Shown here in pieces: positions 1 to 4,741 of a DNA stretch of 5,963 nucleotides (position 1 is the stretch's first letter; the number at the start of each line of letters is the position of its first letter). The notes beneath the pieces were generated by a model. The model was not told where the DNA came from, ran no database searches, and saw only the letters and a list, made by a program, of their open reading frames with translations. The position numbers and the translations under genes were made by a program. This stretch comes from Propionibacteriaceae bacterium. Lineage in GTDB: Bacteria > Actinomycetota > Actinomycetes > Propionibacteriales > Propionibacteriaceae. The stretch lies in the NCBI GenBank assembly GCA_030450535.1, contig JAKDIK010000176.1:1-5963 (forward strand), written 5' to 3'.

Positions 1-850
1 CCGGCGGCACCGTCAGGATCTCGGCGCCGGTCTGCGTCACCACCAGGGAGTGTTCCCACTGCGCGCACCGGGATCCGTCGTTGGTGACGACCGTCCAGTC
101 GTCATCCCACACGTGGCTGCTGGGGTTGCCGAGGGTGAGCATGGGCTCGATGGTGAACGTCATGCCGGGCTCCATGACGTCGGTGTAGATGTCGTTGTCG
201 TAGTGGAGGATGACCAGCCCCGAGTGGAAGGAGGTGTGGACGCCGTGGCCGGTGTACTCGCGCACGACGCCGTACCCGAAGCGCTTGGCGTAGCTCTCGA
301 TGACGCGGCCGATGACGTCGGTCCGGCGGCCGGGGCGGACGGCCTTGATGGCGCGGTCGAGGGCGGTCTTCGTCCGCTCCATGAGGAGCCGGGAATCCTC
401 GTCCAGTTCGCCGCACCCGAACGTGCCGCAGTTGTCGCCGTGCACGCCGTTCTTGAACGCGGTGACGTCGATCTTCACCAGATCGCCGTCCTCCAGCGGG
501 CGAGCGTCCGGGATGCCGTGGCAGATGACCTCGTTGACGCTCGTGCAGATGGACTTGGGGAATCCGCGGTAGCCGAGGGCGCTGGGGTAGGCGCCGTGGT
601 CGACCATGTAGGCGTGCGCCACGGCGTCCAGCTCGTCGGTGGTGACGCCCGGAGCGATGGCGGCTGCGGCGGCGTACATCGCGCCCGCGGCGATCCGGCC
701 GGCCTCGCGCATCAGCTCGACGGTCTCGTCGCTTTGGACATCCGACCCGGTGTAGCGGTCCGGGGCGGGCCGATCGACGTAGTGCGGACGCGCGATGGCG
801 GCGGGCACGGCGCGGCGTCGGCTCACCGGGAAGGGCTTGATGGGACTCAC
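1..850 (-). CDS. map: Type I methionine aminopeptidase (MetAP1c type), 3' end just outside the window
   Basis: Removes the initiator methionine from nascent cytosolic proteins. 283 codons are visible and the frame leaves the window open after a GAEILTVPP ending. Actinobacterial MetAPs stop at about this point, so only a few residues are probably missing. All five metal ligands are visible, numbered from the GTG: D128 (KIDV), D139 (HGDN), H202 (TGHG), E235 (TIEP) and E266 (QWEH). Their spacings of 33 and 31 for the last three match the E. coli enzyme. The catalytic-pocket His is H111 (ICHGIPD). About 40 residues with several prolines precede the catalytic core, as in the MetAP1c enzymes of actinobacteria (Mycobacterium MapB). 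The GTG at 850 is chosen because it starts this extension and lies 6 nt after a TATGAT -10-like hexamer. There is no Shine-Dalgarno sequence, which suggests a leaderless mRNA. Identity is very secure; the start is probable. Confidence 0.97.
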   Translation of the reverse strand, partial: MSPIKPFPVSRRRAVPAAIARPHYVDRPAPDRYTGSDVQSDETVELMREAGRIAAGAMYAAAAAIAPGVTTDELDAVAHAYMVDHGAYPSALGYRGFPKSICTSVNEVICHGIPDARPLEDGDLVKIDVTAFKNGVHGDNCGTFGCGELDEDSRLLMERTKTALDRAIKAVRPGRRTDVIGRVIESYAKRFGYGVVREYTGHGVHTSFHSGLVILHYDNDIYTDVMEPGMTFTIEPMLTLGNPSSHVWDDDWTVVTNDGSRCAQWEHSLVVTQTGAEILTVPP

Positions 851-864
851 CCGGCGATCATAGT
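837..864 (+). promoter_or_regulatory. Putative promoter of the small SPOR-like gene
   Basis: TTGATG at 837-842 (four matches to TTGACA), a 16-nt spacer and CATAGT at 859-864 (four matches to TATAAT) lie about 34 nt before the ATG at 898. The -35 lies inside the 5' end of map, and the -10 overlaps the map -10 on the other strand. Both hexamers are imperfect, so this is a tentative call. Confidence 0.3.
857..862 (-). promoter_or_regulatory. Putative -10 element for leaderless map mRNA
   Basis: On the minus strand TATGAT (five of six matches to TATAAT) is followed by CGCCGG and then the GTG start of map. The 6-nt gap is the usual distance from -10 to transcription start, so transcription would begin on the G of the start codon. 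No convincing -35 was found. Leaderless mRNAs starting on ATG or GTG are common in actinobacteria. This is sequence inference only. Confidence 0.55.
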
Positions 865-886
865 GTGGGCGCCGAACGCACCCGAT

Positions 887-895
887 GAGGAGGAG
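887..895 (+). promoter_or_regulatory. Strong ribosome binding site
   Basis: GAGGAGGAG contains a full AGGAGG at 888-893, ending 4 nt before the ATG at 898. It fixes the start of the small downstream gene. It contrasts with the neighbouring map and DUF2510 genes, which have no Shine-Dalgarno sequence. Confidence 0.8.
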
Positions 896-897
896 CG

Positions 898-1128
898 ATG
901 GCGGACGACGCCTGGTACTACTGCCTGAACCACTCCAGCGTGGAGCCGTACGACGGCTGCCCGTCCGACGTCCGCCTGGGCCCGTATGCGACCCGCGAGG
1001 AGGCGGCCGAGGCACTCAACAACGCCCAGGAGCGCAACGAGGAGTGGGACAACGATCCCCGGTTCAACGACCCGGAGGACGAGGAGGATGACGAGGGCGG
1101 CTCCGCCTTCGACGCGCTGCGCGGCTGA
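898..1128 (+). CDS. Small acidic SPOR-like hypothetical protein
   Basis: A 76-residue soluble protein with no signal peptide or membrane segment. The N-terminal part holds a C-x2-H-x8-C arrangement (C9, H12, C21), followed by LGPYATREEAAEAL, which resembles the short SPOR-like repeat seen in small actinobacterial proteins annotated as SPOR domain-containing. The C-terminal third is strongly acidic (DPEDEEDDEGG). The start is fixed by a perfect AGGAGG. The gene is divergent from map with only 47 nt between the starts, and convergent with the DUF2510 gene. From memory, similar short proteins occur in many actinobacteria, which would make it a real conserved gene, but no function is known to me. 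True peptidoglycan-binding SPOR activity is doubtful because nothing would export it. Confidence 0.85.
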   Translation: MADDAWYYCLNHSSVEPYDGCPSDVRLGPYATREEAAEALNNAQERNEEWDNDPRFNDPEDEEDDEGGSAFDALRG

Positions 1129-1138
1129 GCGTCGCGAA

Positions 1139-1174
1139 CCCACCCCGGGGCGGACGCCTCCGCGCCGGGGTGGG
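1139..1174. terminator. Hairpin between convergent genes, probable bidirectional terminator
   Basis: CCCACCCCGG (1139-1148) pairs perfectly with CCGGGGTGGG (1165-1174). After one G/G mismatch (1149/1164), GCGGA (1150-1154) pairs with TCCGC (1159-1163), closing a CGCC tetraloop. The hairpin starts 10 nt after the stop at 1128 and lies 8 nt beyond the stop of the opposing gene. There is no T-run on either side, so it is a U-less GC hairpin of the kind common in actinobacteria rather than a classical intrinsic terminator. Confidence 0.6.
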
Positions 1175-1182
1175 CAGGCTGC

Positions 1183-2139
1183 TCAGGCGAGGGTGAGCGC
1201 GTCCGCGCCGGCCATGATGGCCTGCACCTGGTCGGCGTCCTCCAGCGGCGCGGTGCCGAAGAAGAACTCGCGCCCGCGGGTGGTGTCGACCGTGACCACC
1301 ACCACGAGCGACCCGGTACTGGCGATGGCCGGGTTGTCGATCGCGACGGTGCCGTCGATCCGGACAGCCGGCGAGCCGTTCGACAGGGTGATGTCCGTGG
1401 TATCGGACTCGGCCAGCAGCGCGTTCGTGCCGGCGTAGATGTCGCTGTCGAGGAGGCACGTCAGCAGGGCGAGGGCGTCGTCGGCCGGGGAGGCGGCCCC
1501 CGGATCCCCGGTGAGGAAGCCGACCGTCATGCTGGATCCCCAGCCCGACCCCAGATCGGACTGCAGGTAGTACTGCCAGGCGTCCCGCGCGCGCGGCACG
1601 CGCGGATCCTGCACGGGGCCGCCCCAGCCGTCGGGAACCGGCAGGGCGAGGTCACCGACCTGGAGCGGGTCGGAGCTGGTCAGCGGAACCGTGGCCGGTG
1701 GCTGGGCCGGGCACGAGCCGGGAGCGGGCGCGGTGGTCGGGGTGGGCGACGCGGACGCGGCAGCGCCGGTGCTCGTCGGCGGCGGATTCGTGGCGGCCGG
1801 ATCGGTGGGCACGGGAAGCGTGGGAGCGGTGGCCGTCGGTGAGGGCCCCGGAGTCGGCGCGAGCAGCCCGGCGGCCAGCCAACCCCCACCCAGCAGGGCC
1901 AGCGTGAGGACGCCGACCAGCACCCACACCCACGCCGAGGGCCCGCGACGCCGAGGACCCGAGGGGTCCGTGCCCCGGCGGGAACCGTCCGCCCCCCACG
2001 GGTCGCCCCCGTGAGCCGCGGTTCCCGGCGGAAGCGGGGGCCGGACGTCCCGCGTCCATGCGTCGCCGTCCCACCAGCGCAGTCCACCGGCTCCGGAAGG
2101 ATCGGGATACCAGCCGGGCAGCGGTGTGGCGTTGCTCAT
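1183..2139 (-). CDS. DUF2510 single-pass membrane protein with exported C-terminal domain
   Basis: 318 residues. Residues 8-30 form a DUF2510 motif (PGWYPDPSG, then RWWDGDAWT), a short Trp-rich module common at the cytosolic N-terminus of actinobacterial membrane proteins. A positive patch (RRRG, 63-66) precedes one membrane helix at about 69-94. A Pro/Thr/Ala/Ser-rich linker follows at about 95-142, as in many wall-spanning proteins, then a roughly 175-residue domain predicted to be outside. That domain holds the protein's only two cysteines, C143 and C228, a possible disulfide pair. Its ending (EFFFGTAPLEDADQVQAIM) and LPVPDGW entry loosely recall LpqN/PsbP-like lipoprotein domains, but I cannot confirm this. 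The ATG at 2139 is chosen because it directly precedes DUF2510 and lies 6 nt after TACGCT, a leaderless-type -10; no Shine-Dalgarno is present. Function unknown. Confidence 0.9.
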   Translation of the reverse strand: MSNATPLPGWYPDPSGAGGLRWWDGDAWTRDVRPPLPPGTAAHGGDPWGADGSRRGTDPSGPRRRGPSAWVWVLVGVLTLALLGGGWLAAGLLAPTPGPSPTATAPTLPVPTDPAATNPPPTSTGAAASASPTPTTAPAPGSCPAQPPATVPLTSSDPLQVGDLALPVPDGWGGPVQDPRVPRARDAWQYYLQSDLGSGWGSSMTVGFLTGDPGAASPADDALALLTCLLDSDIYAGTNALLAESDTTDITLSNGSPAVRIDGTVAIDNPAIASTGSLVVVVTVDTTRGREFFFGTAPLEDADQVQAIMAGADALTLA

Positions 2140-2145
2140 GCGCCG

Positions 2146-2151
2146 AGCGTA
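2146..2151 (-). promoter_or_regulatory. Putative -10 element for leaderless DUF2510 mRNA
   Basis: TACGCT on the minus strand fits the actinobacterial TANNNT pattern. It is separated from the ATG at 2139 by six bases (CGGCGC), the same geometry as upstream of map. There is no Shine-Dalgarno sequence and no clear -35. TANNNT is degenerate, so support comes mainly from the exact spacing. Confidence 0.4.
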
Positions 2152-2185
2152 GACGGCGTCCGGCTGGAGCGTCGCCGGCTGGACT

Positions 2186-2209
2186 GACCGGCGTCCGCGC
2201 CGGCCGGTC
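2186..2209. repeat. Inverted repeat in the glnA2 / DUF2510 divergent gap
   Basis: GACCGGC (2186-2192) and GCCGGTC (2203-2209) form a perfect 7-bp inverted repeat around a 10-nt centre. An alternative fold pairs CCGGCG (2188-2193) with CGCCGG (2198-2203) around a 4-nt loop. It could be an operator or a transcript hairpin. In DNA this GC-rich such repeats arise easily by chance. Confidence 0.25.
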
Positions 2210-2248
2210 GGCGCTCGACACACGACCGGAACGTCCAGCGGGCGCCCT

Positions 2249-2264
2249 GTAACAGTCCCGTAAC
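2249..2264 (+). promoter_or_regulatory. Putative GlnR-type nitrogen-response site upstream of glnA2
   Basis: GTAAC at 2249-2253 and GTAAC at 2260-2264 are direct repeats separated by exactly six bases, so their 11-bp period places both on one face of the helix. The published Streptomyces GlnR box is gTnAc-n6-GaAAc. The first half fits fully and the second differs at one base. The site lies 23 nt before the glnA2 start, and glnA2 is a nitrogen-metabolism gene. The window does not show whether the genome encodes GlnR, and other regulators could read the repeat. Confidence 0.5.
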
Positions 2265-2287
2265 ACGCTCCCGGGCAGACTGGGGCC

Positions 2288-3625
2288 ATGGACAAGCAGA
2301 CCGATTTCGTCCTGCGCACGATGGAGGAGCGGGACGTCAGGTTCGTCCGGCTCTGGTTCACCGATGTGCTCGGCTTTCTCAAGTCGGTCGCCATCGCGCC
2401 CGCGGAACTCGAGGGTGCCCTCAGCGAGGGGATCGGCTTCGACGGCTCGGCCATCCAGGGCTTCGCGCGGGTGTACGAGTCGGACATGGTCGCGCACCCC
2501 GACCCCGCCACCTTCCAGATGCTGCCCTGGCGCGGCACCACCGGCGGCACGGCGCGCATGTTCTGCGACATCGCCCTGCCGGACGGCTCGCCGTCCTTCT
2601 CGGATCCGCGCCACGTCCTCAAGCGCGCCATGAAGAAGGCCGCCGACGCCGGCTTCACGTTCTACGTGCACCCCGAGATCGAGTTCTATCTCTTCAAGCA
2701 GCCGATCCTGCCCGGGGTCGCCCCGACGCCCGTCGACACCTCGGGTTACTTCGACCACACCACCGCGACGGCGGGCACCGACTTCCGCCGCTCCGCGATC
2801 ACGATGCTGGAGCAGATGGGCATCTCCGTGGAATTCAGCCACCACGAGGGCGGGCCCGGTCAGCAGGAGATCGACCTTCGCTACGCCGACGCCCTGTCGA
2901 TGGCCGACAACATCATGACGTTCCGTGTCGTGGTGAAGGAGGTTGCGGTGATGCAGGACCTCTTCGCGTCCTTCATGCCGAAGCCGCTGCCCGACCAGCC
3001 CGGCTCGGGCATGCACAGCCACGTCTCGCTGTTCGAGGGCGACACGAACGCGTTCTACGACGCGGCGGGGGAGTTCAACCTGTCCAAGACAGGACGCCAC
3101 TTCGTCGCCGGCCTGCTGCACCATGCGGCCGAGATCAGCGCCGTGCTGAACCCCTGGGTCAACAGCTATAAGCGGCTCGCGGGCGGCGGCGAGGCCCCCA
3201 GCTACATCTGCTGGGGCCAGAACAATCGCTCGGCGATGGTGCGCATCCCGATGTTCAAGCCCACCAAGGCGAGCTCGGCGCGCGCCGAGCTGCGTTCGCT
3301 GGACGCCTCGGTCAACCCGTACCTGGCGTTCGCGCTGATCCTCAACGCCGGCCTGTCGGGCATCGAGCAGGAACTGCCCCTGCCCGACCCCGCCGAGGAC
3401 GACGTCTGGTCTTTGACCGACAAGCAGCGGGCGGCACTCGGCATCCAGCCGCTGCCCAACAGCCTGGACGCCGCGGTGCGGACCATGGAGAACAGCGCGC
3501 TGGCAGCCGAGACCCTCGGCGAACACGTGTTTGACTTCGTGCTTCGCAACAAGCGCGCCGAGTACGCCGAGTACCTGCGCCAGGTCACGCCGCTGGAGCT
3601 GAGCAGGCTGCTGCCGTCCTTGTGA
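2288..3625 (+). CDS. glnA2: Glutamine synthetase family protein, GlnA2 type
   Basis: 445 residues, close to the usual 446 of actinobacterial GlnA2, with full-length colinearity to remembered mycobacterial GlnA2. Family members ligate ammonia or an amine to glutamate using ATP, in the cytosol as dodecamers. Visible motifs: N-terminal beta-grasp with FDGS (D52, the D50-like ammonium residue); metal-binding E130 and E132 (HPEIEF); E187 and E194 (HHEGGPGQQE); the ATP-site GSGMHSH (H243, H245); then R296, flap E302, R314, R319 and R336. The enteric adenylylation tyrosine is replaced by W374 (DDVWSL), so GlnE control is not expected, as in other GlnA2 proteins. Streptomyces GlnA2 has been reported as a gamma-glutamylpolyamine synthetase, so the substrate here may be a polyamine rather than ammonium. 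One odd residue is L338 in RSLD, where the family normally has Pro. The ATG is clear by homology; the ribosome site is weak (GGGG, 2 nt upstream). A GTAAC repeat lies upstream. Confidence 0.95.
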   Translation: MDKQTDFVLRTMEERDVRFVRLWFTDVLGFLKSVAIAPAELEGALSEGIGFDGSAIQGFARVYESDMVAHPDPATFQMLPWRGTTGGTARMFCDIALPDGSPSFSDPRHVLKRAMKKAADAGFTFYVHPEIEFYLFKQPILPGVAPTPVDTSGYFDHTTATAGTDFRRSAITMLEQMGISVEFSHHEGGPGQQEIDLRYADALSMADNIMTFRVVVKEVAVMQDLFASFMPKPLPDQPGSGMHSHVSLFEGDTNAFYDAAGEFNLSKTGRHFVAGLLHHAAEISAVLNPWVNSYKRLAGGGEAPSYICWGQNNRSAMVRIPMFKPTKASSARAELRSLDASVNPYLAFALILNAGLSGIEQELPLPDPAEDDVWSLTDKQRAALGIQPLPNSLDAAVRTMENSALAAETLGEHVFDFVLRNKRAEYAEYLRQVTPLELSRLLPSL

Positions 3626-3670
3626 GACGCGGACGGACGGACCGTCCGGGTGTGCGAGTGTGGGCCCACC

Positions 3671-4276
3671 ATGCACAACATCTTCGCCTCGTACGAACCG
3701 GATCTGCACGGCGTTCCGCTGGCCGACGTGGCGATCCGGCGGGGCAGCGGTGACGACGCCGAGGCCACCGGCCGGCTGGCAGCGGAGCGCGAGGGTGACG
3801 CCCCCGAGCGGTGGACCGACATCCATGCCCGCAAGCTCTCGAACCCGGACCACTGTCTGGTCGTCGCCCAGGCCGGTGACACGATGGTCGGCTTCGGATG
3901 GGTCTCCTATCTGCGGCCCGGCGCGTCCGCCGGCCGCAACGCCCCGGACGGGTGGTACCTGAGCGGCATGGTGGTCGCCCCTGACATGCGCCGACGCGGG
4001 GTGGGGCGGATGCTCACCGAGGCGCGCATCGCGTGCATCCTCGAGCACTCCACCGAGGTGTTCTACGTTGTCAGCGCCACGAACCGCGCCTCGCGCGACC
4101 TGCACGAAAGCCTGGGGTTCACGGAGGTCACGTCCGATTTCGTGCTCCCCGGGGTGGTGTTCGGCAACAACGACGGCATCCTGTGCCGGCTGGGCCGCGA
4201 CGATGCGGGCGCTGACCCGGGGGCAGATGTCATCGACCTCGCGGCCTGGCACGCGGCGCGCCACTCAGCGTCCTGA
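3671..4276 (+). CDS. GNAT-family N-acetyltransferase
   Basis: 201 residues from the ATG; an in-frame GTG at 3650 would give 208 and has a GGA 8 nt upstream, so the start is uncertain. Transfers acetyl from acetyl-CoA to an unidentified amine in the cytosol. The GNAT core begins near VAIRRGSGDD. The acetyl-CoA pyrophosphate loop R/Q-x-x-G-x-G is R107-R-R-G-V-G112, after the beta-4 strand WYLSGMVVAPDM. The C-terminal ATNRASRDLHESLGFTEV is the usual motif-B region. The gene is 45 nt after glnA2 on the same strand with no clear terminator, so co-transcription is likely. If GlnA2 glutamylates polyamines, an amine-acetylating partner would fit, but this is speculation. The last 16 residues (VIDLAAWHAARHSAS) lie beyond the fold and come from a duplicated DNA segment. 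The stop codon lies at the repeat junction. Confidence 0.88.
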   Translation: MHNIFASYEPDLHGVPLADVAIRRGSGDDAEATGRLAAEREGDAPERWTDIHARKLSNPDHCLVVAQAGDTMVGFGWVSYLRPGASAGRNAPDGWYLSGMVVAPDMRRRGVGRMLTEARIACILEHSTEVFYVVSATNRASRDLHESLGFTEVTSDFVLPGVVFGNNDGILCRLGRDDAGADPGADVIDLAAWHAARHSAS

Positions 4277-4311
4277 TCGACCTCGCGGCGTGGAATGCGG
4301 CGCGACACTCA
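4232..4311 (+). repeat. Imperfect 36-bp tandem duplication at the GNAT 3' end
   Basis: Copy A (4232-4267) lies in the GNAT tail; copy B (4276-4311) begins at the last base of its stop codon. They match at 32 of 36 positions with a 44-bp period. Because 44 is not a multiple of three, copy B falls in another frame, where it reads LIDLAAWNAARHSTF-stop, nearly the peptide VIDLAAWHAARHSAS-stop of copy A. The differences are two synonymous third-base changes and one His/Asn codon with two changes. Copy B ends inside the left arm of the palindrome that follows. Confidence 0.9.
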
Positions 4312-4370
4312 ACTTTCTGACAGCAGAGCAGGTGGCGGACGCCTCTTGGGCGTCAGAAGGTTGAGTGTCG
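4303..4370. terminator. Long palindrome between convergent genes, probable bidirectional terminator
   Basis: The left arm 4303-4321 (starts CGACACTCAAC, ends CTGAC) and right arm 4352-4370 (starts GTCAG, ends GTTGAGTGTCG) pair over 19 bp, with a single G-U wobble (T4314/G4359) and a 30-nt loop. GACGCC (4338-4343) and GGCGTC (4349-4354) form a competing 6-bp hairpin that uses the base of the right arm. The element lies between the stops of the plus-strand GNAT gene (4276) and the minus-strand SCP2-like gene (4379), consistent with a shared terminator. It has no T-run. It could instead be a dispersed palindromic repeat. Confidence 0.6.
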
Positions 4371-4378
4371 GCGGGGGA

Positions 4379-4741
4379 TCAGCTCAGGAGCGGGCCGAGA
4401 TCGGCGTGGACGCCGCTCGCCCGGACGCGGTGTGCGGCGACGGCCTCCGCCCAGGTCAACGACCCGTCGGCCAGCGCGAGCCACGTGGCGGCGTCCGTCT
4501 CGACGACGTTCGGCGGCGTCCCGCGACGGTGCACCGACTCGACGCCCGGTGCACCCACCTGGACGGCGGCCCACGGCGGCACCCGCACCTCGACGAGCCT
4601 GCCCGGGTGAGCCGCCGCGAACTTCTTCAGGCTCGTCCGGACGGCCGCAGCGAGCCGTGCGCGCTCGGCCCGGTCATCGGCAACCGGCAGGCCGGAACCC
4701 GACTCGGCGGGCGGACCGAAGCGGGCGCCGTCCACGCTCAT
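4379..4741 (-). CDS. SCP2-like (sterol carrier family) small protein
   Basis: 120 residues, soluble, with no signal peptide or membrane segment. It resembles the small actinobacterial proteins annotated as sterol carrier family (bacterial SCP2-like, Rv0807 type, usually about 120-130 residues). Supporting features are an N-terminal helix, the central strand VEVRVPPWAAVQVG, then RGTPPNVVETDAATWLALADG and WAEAVAAHRVRASG near the end. SCP2 folds carry a hydrophobic ligand; the bacterial substrate is unknown. The ATG at 4741 overlaps the stop of the upstream membrane fusion protein gene as ATGA (4738-4741). It has no Shine-Dalgarno of its own, so translation is probably coupled. As I recall, homologues usually sit near purine-biosynthesis genes (purF), so pairing with an export protein is unusual. 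The family call is fairly secure; the function is not. Confidence 0.85.
   Translation of the reverse strand: MSVDGARFGPPAESGSGLPVADDRAERARLAAAVRTSLKKFAAAHPGRLVEVRVPPWAAVQVGAPGVESVHRRGTPPNVVETDAATWLALADGSLTWAEAVAAHRVRASGVHADLGPLLS

Noticed and set aside
50..928. Plus-strand open frame of 292 codons
   Set aside because: It lies antisense to map, whose metal ligands and motifs are all intact. The shadow translation is Val/Asp/Gly/Ala-rich low complexity.
2215..2220. TCGACA as a -35 element for glnA2
   Set aside because: It matches TTGACA at five of six bases, but no -10-like hexamer lies 16-19 nt downstream (the region there is GCGGGC-like).
2140..2658. Upstream extension of the DUF2510 frame to position 2658
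   Set aside because: The extension runs antisense into glnA2 and through the divergent promoter region. The ATG at 2139 directly precedes the DUF2510 motif and has a leaderless-type -10.
3629..3649. ACGG repeats and a CGGAC / GTCCG hairpin after the glnA2 stop as a terminator
   Set aside because: The stem is only 5 bp with a 5-nt loop and no T-run. It lies directly before the possible GTG start of the next gene, so a terminator is not supported.
1652..4264. Very long minus-strand open frame of 870 codons
   Set aside because: It runs antisense through glnA2 and the GNAT gene and overlaps the DUF2510 gene in another frame. Its translation is Arg/Gly/Val-rich with no recognisable domain, as expected for GC-rich antisense shadow.
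4334..4345. 12-mer GGCGGACGCCTC shared with the hairpin at 1149-1160
   Set aside because: In about 6 kb at this GC content, several shared 12-mers are expected by chance on a rough estimate. The flanks do not match.
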